From Ignavibacteriales bacterium (GTDB taxonomy: Bacteria; Bacteroidota; Ignavibacteria; Ignavibacteriales; Ignavibacteriaceae): 64,000 bases of DNA. The position numbers and the translations under genes were made by a program. The stretch spans positions 124,001 to 188,000 of the forward strand of contig DPRR01000019.1 in NCBI GenBank assembly GCA_003538625.1. The letters run 5' to 3'. Of the stretch, positions 18,061 through 25,911 are shown in pieces. Within the stretch, counting starts at the first letter, position 1, and every line of letters starts with the position of its first letter. The notes under the pieces were generated by a model. It did no database searches and was not told where the DNA came from. It saw nothing but the letters and a program-made list of their open reading frames with translations.

Positions 18061-18999
18061 TTAAAACACAAATGTTACACCAAACTTAAATTGATCATAA
18101 GAAACTGGCGCTTCAGTATTAAATGGCCAGTTCATCTTTTTTTGTCTAAGTTCGTAAAGTCCGTACGCCAGTGCATTCTTTAATAAAAAGTTTACTACTG
18201 GTCCAGCCGCAGGAGAAGATTCGAAAACTTTACTGATAAATCCATCCAATAACCCTTGAGCAGCTAATTCTATTACGGCACTTCCTGCCCATTTCCAGAA
18301 CAGATGTCTTTGAAATACAATCGATCTTTCATAACCGGCATCGAGCATAATATGGTCGATCAATTTAAATCTTATTCCGCCTTCGCTGCTAGTACCAAAT
18401 CTAAATGATTCATCGTATAAATTTAAAACATCACGATCTTTATCGTATGCAAAAGGATCTAAAGGATCAATAGTAAGAATATTTGGATATTTAAAGTCAA
18501 TATTAGACCAGTTCATACCAGAAGCGTAATAAGGTATAATTGTAGCACTTTCACCAAGCTTATATCCGTAGCCGCTTAATTTGCCAAGACCAAATCTCCA
18601 CATATCCGATTCTATTTCATTACCAACAGCTTCTTTTCCGGATAGATTATTTGATTCATTGCTAAGATATAAAAACTGGTAATTGTGTTTGATAATGTAA
18701 TCAGTTTCCCAGGCTTTTCTTTCTTTAATATAACCCAATTTGAATTCTAAAAGATTCGGGTCTACAAACTGTGATTGCACATCATTCCTGGAAAGGTCTG
18801 CCAATCCATACTGGAGTGAAATTGCGGGTCTTGATTTATGTAATCCAAAATCAACAGACCAATCCCCCCAATCATCCATATCGTCCCAGTTCCAATGCCA
18901 GTCCCAATCTTCTTCCGTTTTTGTGGAATCTTTTTGAGCTATTATTGATGTTGTGGATGCAACAATTAAAAAGATAATAAGTAATTTAAAGTAATTCAT
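18061..18999 (-). CDS. Exported envelope protein with Trp/Asp-rich N-terminus, function unknown
   Basis: A 312-residue protein with a signal peptide cleaved after about residue 21 (TTSIIAQ). The mature head is extraordinary: residues 29-50 hold six Trp and about ten acidic residues (DWDWHWNWDD, then MDDWGDW). The remainder alternates short aromatic strands and turns and ends in FKFGVTFVF, whose terminal Phe fits an outer-membrane beta-barrel signal. A segment near 240-280 is more hydrophobic and helical. AGGAG precedes the start. I recognise no family. An outer-membrane or periplasmic location is inferred. Confidence 0.7.
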   Translation of the reverse strand: MNYFKLLIIFLIVASTTSIIAQKDSTKTEEDWDWHWNWDDMDDWGDWSVDFGLHKSRPAISLQYGLADLSRNDVQSQFVDPNLLEFKLGYIKERKAWETDYIIKHNYQFLYLSNESNNLSGKEAVGNEIESDMWRFGLGKLSGYGYKLGESATIIPYYASGMNWSNIDFKYPNILTIDPLDPFAYDKDRDVLNLYDESFRFGTSSEGGIRFKLIDHIMLDAGYERSIVFQRHLFWKWAGSAVIELAAQGLLDGFISKVFESSPAAGPVVNFLLKNALAYGLYELRQKKMNWPFNTEAPVSYDQFKFGVTFVF

Positions 19000-19345
19000 T
19001 TTGTCTCCTATAAAATATCCGATTAAAAATGATTTAAATTGTTCTCAAACGATGTACCAGAATATTTTCTTTTTACTTGATAAAAAATTTAACTACCACA
19101 TAACTAATTGTATAGTTAACTGCATAATTTATTTAGTTAAACTAGACACCATTAATTCAAACAATATTTGATAATTAAATATTTTAACTGTTCAAAAATA
19201 GGTTAAGAAAATTCAAACTTTAGATTATTTACTTTGAACCATTTTTTTATTGATGAGTGGTAAATAGAATTTATAATTGGTTTGCTATAAAGAATTAAAA
19301 CTCTTTTTTATATTTGAAAAAACACTGAAGGAAATTATTTAGTTT
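19000..19345. other. AT-rich intergenic region
   Basis: About 345 bases between divergent genes, very A/T-rich. A TATATTTG at 19309-19316 matches the Bacteroidota -7 consensus TAnnTTTG and would serve the next plus-strand gene, but the nearest TTTG is 24 bases upstream, longer than usual. Nothing else is seen. Confidence 0.4.
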
Positions 19346-19570
19346 ATGCCCGATTTAAAATCAAAAGAAGATCTTTATAAAATTTCAAGATTGAATAAAA
19401 ATTATCCAAAATACGATGAGATAATCAACTTACACAAAGAAGCAATTGATAACCAAAATGATATTTATATTGATCCGGATACAGGCTTTGCTGTATTAAC
19501 TGCCGAGTTTTTATTAAAACGCGGTTACTGCTGCGGAAGCGGATGCAGGCACTGTCCTTATTCAGATTAA
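19346..19570 (+). CDS. Small cysteine-rich DUF5522-type protein
   Basis: A 74-residue cytoplasmic protein. The C-terminus carries a compact cysteine cluster, RGYCCGSGCRHCPYSD, with four Cys and one His in 11 residues; this matches the short DUF5522-type family. A metal (zinc or Fe-S) site is plausible but not shown. The middle segment IDPDTGFAVLTAEFLLKRG is typical of the family. It is followed 65 bases later by an exported-protein gene with its own ribosome site. Function unknown. Confidence 0.75.
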   Translation: MPDLKSKEDLYKISRLNKNYPKYDEIINLHKEAIDNQNDIYIDPDTGFAVLTAEFLLKRGYCCGSGCRHCPYSD

Positions 19571-19635
19571 ATATTCAGGTATTTCAGTTCTTAATTATGT
19601 AGATCTCAGATTTTTAAAAATAATAAGGAGATATT

Positions 19636-20091
19636 ATGCGAAACATTATTTTTTCATTCCTGTTTTTATCATCTTTTTTATTTCCTCAGAATTTGAAGGT
19701 TTCATTTAACACAGGTGATACAGATATAGATCAATATCTTAATGAAGTAAATTCTTATGCCCAATCTGAATACAATTTCTTTAAAAAGGATTTATCATTA
19801 AAGTTTGGAATAAGCACACGCGATGTTGACAAATATGTTTATGATAACAATGTTCGTCCTGCCGATCTTTATTATGCTTGTGCAGTTTCAAGTGTTAGTA
19901 ATAGAAATGTTGGAGATGTGATTGTTCTTTACAAAGATAAAAAGGGATGGGGTGCAGTTGCACAGGAACTTGGTATTAAGCCCGGATCAAAAGAATTTCA
20001 CAGATTAAAGAGTAAATCAATAAGCGGTATTGGTAAAGTTAAAAGCAAACACTGGGACAAGGGCAACGGAAAATTAAAAGGTAAAAAATAA
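19636..20091 (+). CDS. Small exported basic protein, function unknown
   Basis: A 151-residue protein with a signal peptide (about 1-18, ending LFPQ) and an AAGGAGA ribosome site. The mature chain has a helical region (YAQSEYNFFKKDLSLKFG), a patch AVSSVSNRNVGDVIVLYKD, and a strongly basic C-terminus (GKVKSKHWDKGNGKLKGKK). The KDKKGWGAVAQELGIKPGS segment recalls short periplasmic proteins of Bacteroidota without known role. No catalytic motif is visible. It is convergent with hslU across the MITE-like element. Confidence 0.65.
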   Translation: MRNIIFSFLFLSSFLFPQNLKVSFNTGDTDIDQYLNEVNSYAQSEYNFFKKDLSLKFGISTRDVDKYVYDNNVRPADLYYACAVSSVSNRNVGDVIVLYKDKKGWGAVAQELGIKPGSKEFHRLKSKSISGIGKVKSKHWDKGNGKLKGKK

Positions 20092-20110
20092 TTTAATAGC
20101 TTTCAAAAAT

Positions 20111-20250
20111 GAGGCTGTCTCAAAAGACACAATTTGTTAGTCTGAGCCCTGCCTGTCCGGCAGGCAGGTTGTCGAAGACATACATTGTATTGCTAAATCA
20201 CACTTAGACAGGCTCAGTGTGACAGTAAGAATTAGTTTTGAGACAGCCTC
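20111..20250. mobile_element. MITE-like element with perfect 15-bp terminal inverted repeats
   Basis: GAGGCTGTCTCAAAA (20111-20125) is the exact reverse complement of TTTTGAGACAGCCTC (20236-20250), enclosing 110 non-coding bases. Inside lies a second palindrome, CCTGCCTG / CAGGCAGG at 20148-20168, set within a GAGCC...TGTCGAAG sequence. No transposase is encoded. A target duplication is not obvious. The element sits exactly between the ends of two convergent genes, where it could also act as a two-way transcription end. Mobility is inferred from structure. Confidence 0.6.
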
Positions 20251-20260
20251 AAGATTTAAA

Positions 20261-21661
20261 CTATAAAATATACTTACTTAGATCTCTATCCTTTACAATT
20301 TTTTCCAACTTTCCTTTTACAAATTTTGCATCAATTTTTACTTTATCCGATGGAATTTTATCCGGTACGTCAAAAAGGATTTCATCCAATAACGTGGTAA
20401 GAATTGTGTGCAGTCTTCTGGCACCGATGTTTTCAACCTGTTCATTAACTTCCGTAGCAATCCGAGCAATTTCCTTAATTCCATCTTTACTAAACTCAAG
20501 TTTAACACCCTCGGTTTCAAGCAATGCGTTATATTGTTTTAACAACGCATTTTGAGGTGTTGTTAGTATCTGGACGAAATCTTCTTCTGATAAACTATTA
20601 AGTTCAACACGAATTGGAAATCTTCCCTGCAGTTCCGGAATCAAATCAGAAGGTTTTGAAACGTGAAATGCACCGCTAGCAATAAATAATATGTGATCCG
20701 TTTTTACAACACCATATTTTGTATTAACATTTGATCCTTCAACTATCGGAAGAAGATCCCGCTGAACACCTTCACGACTAACATCAGGTCCCTGTCCTTT
20801 ACCGCCGCCTGCAACTTTATCTATTTCATCGATAAAAATCATTCCGGAATTTTCTACCCGCTCAATCGCTTCTTTCTGCACAGCTTCCATATCTATAAGC
20901 TTTTGCATTTCTTCCTGTGCAAGAATTTGTCTTGCCTCTTTAACGGTAGTTTTTCTTTTCTTTCTTTTTTTGGGCATTATATTACCCATAATTTCCTGGA
21001 TATTAATTCCCATATCATCCATACCAAATGGTCCAAGCACTTGCATGCCAATAGAGGATTGAGCTTGCGAATCAAATTCAATCATCTTTTCATCCATCTC
21101 ACCCTTTTTCAGTTTTAATCTCATCCACTCACGAGTTTTTTGATTTTGATAAGCTTCAGTCTCTTCTCCATTTGCAGGCTGCTCTTCTCCATCTTTAACA
21201 ACTGCTGTAGTTTGAGTTTTTTTAACGGGTGGAATTAACAAATCAAGAACTCTTTCATCAGCCATTTCTTCAGCTTTAGCTTGCACTTCAACAGCTTTCT
21301 CAGATTTTACAAGATTAACACCAACTTCTATTAAATCACGAACCATTGATTCAACATCTCTTCCAACATATCCGATTTCAGTAAACTTTGATGCTTCAAC
21401 TTTTACAAAAGGTGCCTGAGAAAGTTTTGCAAGTCTTCTTGCAATTTCAGTTTTACCAACTCCGGTCGGACCAATAAGGATTATATTGTTAGGCATAATT
21501 TCTTCACGCAAAACATCTTTTACCTGCTGGCGTCTCCATCTATTACGAAGTGCGATTGCAACAGCCCGCTTAGCTTCGGTCTGACCAATAATATACTTAT
21601 CAAGTTCTTTAACTATTTGAGAAGGTGTGAAAATTTTCATATCAAAATTTTTATGTTCCAT
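20261..21661 (-). CDS. hslU: HslUV protease ATPase subunit
   Basis: A 466-residue AAA+ unfoldase that feeds substrates to the HslV peptidase. It shows the N-terminal TPSQIVKELDKYIIGQ, Walker A GPTGVGKTE near residue 69, the charged intermediate (I) domain (about 115-250, including KKRKKRKT), Walker B IFIDEIDK, and the sensor-2 region GARRLHTILTTLLDEILF. The C-terminal LSKYIL tail, which docks into HslV, is present. The start at 21661 gives seven extra residues before MKIFTPSQ; either ATG could be used. It begins three bases after the hslV stop, so the pair is one transcript. Confidence 0.96.
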   Translation of the reverse strand: MEHKNFDMKIFTPSQIVKELDKYIIGQTEAKRAVAIALRNRWRRQQVKDVLREEIMPNNIILIGPTGVGKTEIARRLAKLSQAPFVKVEASKFTEIGYVGRDVESMVRDLIEVGVNLVKSEKAVEVQAKAEEMADERVLDLLIPPVKKTQTTAVVKDGEEQPANGEETEAYQNQKTREWMRLKLKKGEMDEKMIEFDSQAQSSIGMQVLGPFGMDDMGINIQEIMGNIMPKKRKKRKTTVKEARQILAQEEMQKLIDMEAVQKEAIERVENSGMIFIDEIDKVAGGGKGQGPDVSREGVQRDLLPIVEGSNVNTKYGVVKTDHILFIASGAFHVSKPSDLIPELQGRFPIRVELNSLSEEDFVQILTTPQNALLKQYNALLETEGVKLEFSKDGIKEIARIATEVNEQVENIGARRLHTILTTLLDEILFDVPDKIPSDKVKIDAKFVKGKLEKIVKDRDLSKYIL

Positions 21662-21664
21662 AAT

Positions 21665-22204
21665 TTATTCTATAACCTCTACATTAATTTTATCGTTAGT
21701 ATAAATGCAAATATCTGCAGCGGTTTTAAGTGCCTCGTGTACTATTTCTTTTGCAGAAAGTTTACTGTGCTTTTTAAGCATTTGGGCAGCAGCCAAAGCG
21801 TACATACCTCCGGAGCCTATCGCCACAATTTGATCATCAGGTTCAATTACATCACCGGTACCGGAAATTACAAGTGCAGTGTCTTTTGAAATCACCGCGA
21901 GCATAGCTTCTAATTTCCTTAGATATTTATCTGTACGCCAATCCTTAGCAAGTTCAACAGCTGCACGATTAACATTACCGCGGTATTGCTCAAGTTTATC
22001 TTCAAATCTTTCCATTAAAGTAAATGCATCTGCAGAAGCACCTGCAAAACCGCACAATACTTTTCCATTTGCAATTTTTCTTATTTTCATTGCATTGTGT
22101 TTCATAACTGTATTGCCAAGTGATACCTGCCCATCACCACCGAGAGCAGCAACTCCGTTATGTAAAATACCGAGTATGGTAGTTGATCTTAATTTTTGTT
22201 TCAT
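21665..22204 (-). CDS. hslV: HslUV protease peptidase subunit
   Basis: A 179-residue N-terminal-nucleophile threonine peptidase of the bacterial proteasome-like HslUV complex. Short propeptide removal would expose the Thr of TTILGI (residues 8-9). GGDGQVSLGNTVMK near residue 22, CGFAGASADAFTL near 51 and the glycine-rich IGSGGMYALAAAQML near 127 are family signatures. Length and gene order hslV-hslU are standard. A purine-rich site precedes the ATG. Confidence 0.96.
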   Translation of the reverse strand: MKQKLRSTTILGILHNGVAALGGDGQVSLGNTVMKHNAMKIRKIANGKVLCGFAGASADAFTLMERFEDKLEQYRGNVNRAAVELAKDWRTDKYLRKLEAMLAVISKDTALVISGTGDVIEPDDQIVAIGSGGMYALAAAQMLKKHSKLSAKEIVHEALKTAADICIYTNDKINVEVIE

Positions 22205-22290
22205 AATTATTTCTTTCGACTCAAAATCTTTTTTAATATTTATTTAGTAACTAGTTTGATGTAACAGAAATATTATATGGTAAATGGAAT

Positions 22291-22908
22291 TTAAAACTTA
22301 ATTGGAAAAATTCTTGGAATCCTTTTTTGGTAATTTCTGTATTCATCACCAAACAATCTAACCAATTTCTTTTCCTCATAGTACGAACCGATGTAAAAAT
22401 ATGCCGTAAATGAAACGAACATTGTGAGATAAAACAAGTTCATTTCAGGTTTGAATAACAAAAAAACAATTGAGAAAAAATAAATTGGATGACGGCTGTA
22501 CTTGTAGGGACCTTCGATACGCAATGTATAGTTTTCATCCAGTTCAGCATCTGTATATTCATTTTTTAAATAACGATCAATTTGATTTAATCCTAAAAAT
22601 TCTTTGAAACTGATATATTTAAAACACCAGATCAATCCTGCTATTGCAAGAATCTGGGGAATCAAAACAAGATAATCATAAGGTTTAGAAAGTTTATAAA
22701 TCTGTAATGACGGATGTGGTGATATATCCCAGATGATATATAATCCAATAACGGAAAAAACATTATACAACAGCCGATAAAAAGCTATTAGTTTACCGAA
22801 AATTTTTCTGAAAAATATTTTTACTTTTTCTGAAGCGAGCACCGAATGGATAAAACCGTAAAAAGATAAAAGAATGATTAGGGTTAAGACATCAAAAAAG
22901 TAATTCAT
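22291..22908 (-). CDS. Isoprenylcysteine carboxyl methyltransferase-like membrane protein
   Basis: A 205-residue integral membrane protein with about five helices. The C-terminal half has the ICMT/PEMT/NnrU-type signature: RIEGPYKYSRHPIYF near 128-142, then YYEEKKLVRLFGDEYRNYQKR near the end, which form the SAM-binding part of this family. The substrate (thiol, lipid or other) is unknown. Its ATG follows directly on the rpoN stop codon without a gap, so it is translationally coupled to rpoN. Confidence 0.82.
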   Translation of the reverse strand: MNYFFDVLTLIILLSFYGFIHSVLASEKVKIFFRKIFGKLIAFYRLLYNVFSVIGLYIIWDISPHPSLQIYKLSKPYDYLVLIPQILAIAGLIWCFKYISFKEFLGLNQIDRYLKNEYTDAELDENYTLRIEGPYKYSRHPIYFFSIVFLLFKPEMNLFYLTMFVSFTAYFYIGSYYEEKKLVRLFGDEYRNYQKRIPRIFPIKF

Positions 22909-24363
22909 TTACATCATTTGTTTACGCAATCGTGCAACCGGAAGTTTTAATTGTTCACGATATTTTGCAACTGTCCTTCTTGCAATATGAATACCTTCAG
23001 CATTAAGGAGCTCTGCAAGTTTATCATCGCTATGTGGAGCTTTCTTATCTTCTGCTTCAATTATTTCTTTAAGCCGCTCGCGTATGTGTTTGTTAGAAAC
23101 CTCTTCGCCCGAATCTGTAGATAACCCTTCACTGAAAAAATATTTGAGTTCATGTATTCCCATAGGACTTTGGACATACTTGCCATTTACTACACGACTT
23201 ATGGTTGATATATCCATTTGTATTTCTTCAGCAATATCTTTGTAGATCATTGGCTTTAAAAGTTTTGGACCTTTTTCAAAAAACTCATATTGTCTTTCTA
23301 AAATTGCCCGCATTATTTTCATCAGCGTTTCACGACGCTGTTGAATACATGCTATAAACCACTTTGCTGACTCAAATTTTTCCCTTAAAAATTTATATGT
23401 TTCTTTTTCCCGCGGAGTTTTTTTACCTCTTTTGTTTGAGTCAATCATTTCAAGATAATGTTTGCTGATTGTAACGGACGGCATGCTTTTATCATTTAAA
23501 GTTATTATCCAGTTTTCATCAACTTTTTCCACCAGAAAATCCGGGGTTACCTGATTACTTTCCATTGAGGAAATATTTCCTTCGCCGGGTTTAGGATTCA
23601 TACTCTGAATCAAAGCCACAGTATCCCGCAAACTTTCATCAGTAAAATTCATTCGGTGTTTTATCAGATCAAATCTTCTCTTAGTAAACTCATCGTAATG
23701 TTCTTCAAGGAGTTTTATTGCAAGAAATTTAGTGTATGGATCAGCTTTACTTTCGGTTAATTGAACAATAAGACATTCCTGTAAAGTTCTGCAAGCAATG
23801 CCAATCGGTTCAAATTTCTGTATTCGTTTTAAAAGATCCTCAGCAGTTTGAGATTCAATTTTTATATGCTCAAACATTTCCAGTTCATTCAGTATATCGG
23901 CAAGATCACGTTTCAGGTATCCATCTTCATCAAGGTTGCCGATAATTTCTTCGCCGAGTATAAAAAGATTTTCTTCAAGATTGAGCAGCCTTAACTGATC
24001 CGTTAAATGTTCACTAAGTGATTCTCTTTGAGGTGCCAGGGGCTGATAAATTTCTTCATCGGCGCTTCGGTTAATTTTTTCATGATCAAAATCATCATCA
24101 TTGGAATAATCTTCAAGATCAAATTCCTCATTATCTTTATCAGAAAACTCATCATCTTTTTCTGTTTCGGAATCAGACTCTCTTTCCTTATCATCCTGAT
24201 CTAATGTTATTTCCATTTCTTCTTCAAGAACGGGATTCATTTCTAACTCAGTTTTAATCCTCTGCTCTAAAGCAAGAGTATTTAACTGAAGCAGTTTTTG
24301 ATATTGAATCTGCTGCGGTGAAAGTTTTTGCTGCTGCGAAAGTCTTTGGCTAAGTGAAAGCAT
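22909..24363 (-). CDS. rpoN: RNA polymerase sigma-54 factor
   Basis: A 484-residue sigma-54. Region I is the Gln/Leu-rich N-terminus (QRLSQQQKLSPQQIQYQ), required for response to enhancer-binding ATPases. Region II (about 50-110) is highly acidic. The core-binding domain follows, then a helix-turn-helix, and the RpoN box ARRTVAKYRE near residue 465 that reads the -24 element. Length is typical. It starts one base after the DUF3109 stop and ends flush with the methyltransferase start. No enhancer-binding protein is in the window, but a candidate -24/-12 site is at 53803-53819. Confidence 0.96.
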   Translation of the reverse strand: MLSLSQRLSQQQKLSPQQIQYQKLLQLNTLALEQRIKTELEMNPVLEEEMEITLDQDDKERESDSETEKDDEFSDKDNEEFDLEDYSNDDDFDHEKINRSADEEIYQPLAPQRESLSEHLTDQLRLLNLEENLFILGEEIIGNLDEDGYLKRDLADILNELEMFEHIKIESQTAEDLLKRIQKFEPIGIACRTLQECLIVQLTESKADPYTKFLAIKLLEEHYDEFTKRRFDLIKHRMNFTDESLRDTVALIQSMNPKPGEGNISSMESNQVTPDFLVEKVDENWIITLNDKSMPSVTISKHYLEMIDSNKRGKKTPREKETYKFLREKFESAKWFIACIQQRRETLMKIMRAILERQYEFFEKGPKLLKPMIYKDIAEEIQMDISTISRVVNGKYVQSPMGIHELKYFFSEGLSTDSGEEVSNKHIRERLKEIIEAEDKKAPHSDDKLAELLNAEGIHIARRTVAKYREQLKLPVARLRKQMM

Positions 24364-24364
24364 A

Positions 24365-24934
24365 TTATCTACCTGAATAGTTCATAAGTTTAGTGTACCA
24401 ATCTTCCCCATATAATCTGATTAAAGAATCTTTGCAAAATTCTGCTATCGTAATGTTTTCTTCCTTACCTTTTTCAAGTGCAGGTGCGCATTCGCTAAAT
24501 TTTTCATAACGCAAAACGTCACCGCTAAAATCAGAAACTCTGATTGGAAAAAGATGACAGGAAATCGGTTTTCTAAAATTAACTTTGCCGTCAAAGTAAG
24601 CACGTTCAATTGCACATTTTGCAATTCCATTATCAAAAAAAGAAAAAACACAATCGCGATTGTTTACACTTGTTATCATCATTTCGCCATCTTTTACTTC
24701 GTAAAATCCTTTTTCTTCAATTTCATCAATGTTACTTTGAGTCAAATAGTTTTTTACAATTGGCAATATTTTTTCAATCTCTTCTATTTCTTCTTTTTTA
24801 ACCGGTGCACCTAATTCACTTTCCAAAGTACAGCAAGCACCCTTGCATTTCTTCAAATCACAGGAAAAGGGAATTTCTACAATTTCGTCCCGCACTAAAA
24901 CGTCGTTTATTGCAAATATTTTATCAGTTGTCAT
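24365..24934 (-). CDS. DUF3109 family cysteine-cluster protein
   Basis: A 189-residue protein with a CxxxxCCxxE-type cluster (CDLKKCKGACCTLE near residues 25-38) and further Cys at NNRDCVF, AKCAIERA and ISCHLFP, matching DUF3109, a relative of the YkgJ zinc/iron cluster proteins. A metal site is likely; its function is not established. First gene of the block DUF3109-rpoN-methyltransferase. Confidence 0.88.
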   Translation of the reverse strand: MTTDKIFAINDVLVRDEIVEIPFSCDLKKCKGACCTLESELGAPVKKEEIEEIEKILPIVKNYLTQSNIDEIEEKGFYEVKDGEMMITSVNNRDCVFSFFDNGIAKCAIERAYFDGKVNFRKPISCHLFPIRVSDFSGDVLRYEKFSECAPALEKGKEENITIAEFCKDSLIRLYGEDWYTKLMNYSGR

Positions 24935-25107
24935 TGGAATAATTTTTGCTAATGTTGGGGTAAAATATAAGGTAAAAATAGTTTTTATCGCAACTTGATT
25001 TTTATTTTTCTTCCTGCCTGATCAATATTTCAAAAATTTTTTTTCAAATTAGTTGATTTTAAATCTCCAAATCGATTATTTGCCATTTATTAAAACACAG
25101 ATTAATT

Positions 25108-25875
25108 ATGATCTTTAAAAACTCAGTGATTTTGATAACCGGAGCCTCGTCGGGTATTGGTTATCAACTAGCTAAAGATTTTGCCGATGAGGGAGCGCAA
25201 ATTGCCCTTTTATCCCGTAGAACGGATTTATTAGAGTCTTTAACAAATGAATTAAAAAGTAAAACCAAAATAAAATATTATAAATGCGATGTTACTGTTA
25301 AGAGCGAAGTTGCATTGGCAATTTCAAAAATTAAAAATGATTTCTTAAAAATTGATATCGCAATTCTAAATTCAGGTGTCGGTTTTAGATCAAGTGTTTT
25401 GGAATATAATTCTGAAGCAGCCGAAAAAACTTTTAACACAAATGTGCTCGGTTCAGTTTATTGTATTGAGCAGCTGCTTCCTGATTTTATCACTGAAAAA
25501 CGCGGAGTAATTGTTGGCATTTCAAGTTTAGGAGATGGTAAGGGATTTCCCAAAAGCGGATTTTACTCCGCAAGCAAAGCAGCACTTACTATTATTTTAG
25601 AAAGTTTAAGAATTGAACTTAAAAAGTATAACGTGAAAGTAATTACTGTAAAACCCGGATTCATAAAAACTCCAATGACTGACAAAAATGAATTTAAAAT
25701 GCCTTACTTGATGCGCGTTGAAGAAAGCAGTAAAATTATTATTGATGGTTTGAGAAGAGAAAAAAGGATTATTGAATTTCCCTGGCAAACAACTCTTGGG
25801 GCAAAAGTGTTGCGAATGATGCCCACAAAATGGTTCGAAGCAATTGCTTCCAAAGAACCGCCTAAAAAAAAATAG
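25108..25875 (+). CDS. Short-chain dehydrogenase/reductase
   Basis: A 255-residue classical SDR. The NAD(P)-binding TGASSGIG is at residues 11-18, NSG near 88, and the catalytic triad is visible as Ser in GISSLGDG near 139 and YSASK near 152-156. Arg in LLSRRTDL after the second strand suggests NADP preference. The C-terminal EFPWQTTLGAKVLRMMP is like membrane-associated SDRs of the DltE/YqjQ type. The substrate is unknown. Divergent from the rpoN block; the exoprotein gene follows 36 bases later. Confidence 0.9.
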   Translation: MIFKNSVILITGASSGIGYQLAKDFADEGAQIALLSRRTDLLESLTNELKSKTKIKYYKCDVTVKSEVALAISKIKNDFLKIDIAILNSGVGFRSSVLEYNSEAAEKTFNTNVLGSVYCIEQLLPDFITEKRGVIVGISSLGDGKGFPKSGFYSASKAALTIILESLRIELKKYNVKVITVKPGFIKTPMTDKNEFKMPYLMRVEESSKIIIDGLRREKRIIEFPWQTTLGAKVLRMMPTKWFEAIASKEPPKKK

Positions 25876-25911
25876 AAGATATTTTATTTTTCATAAAATT
25901 TTGGGTTTAAG

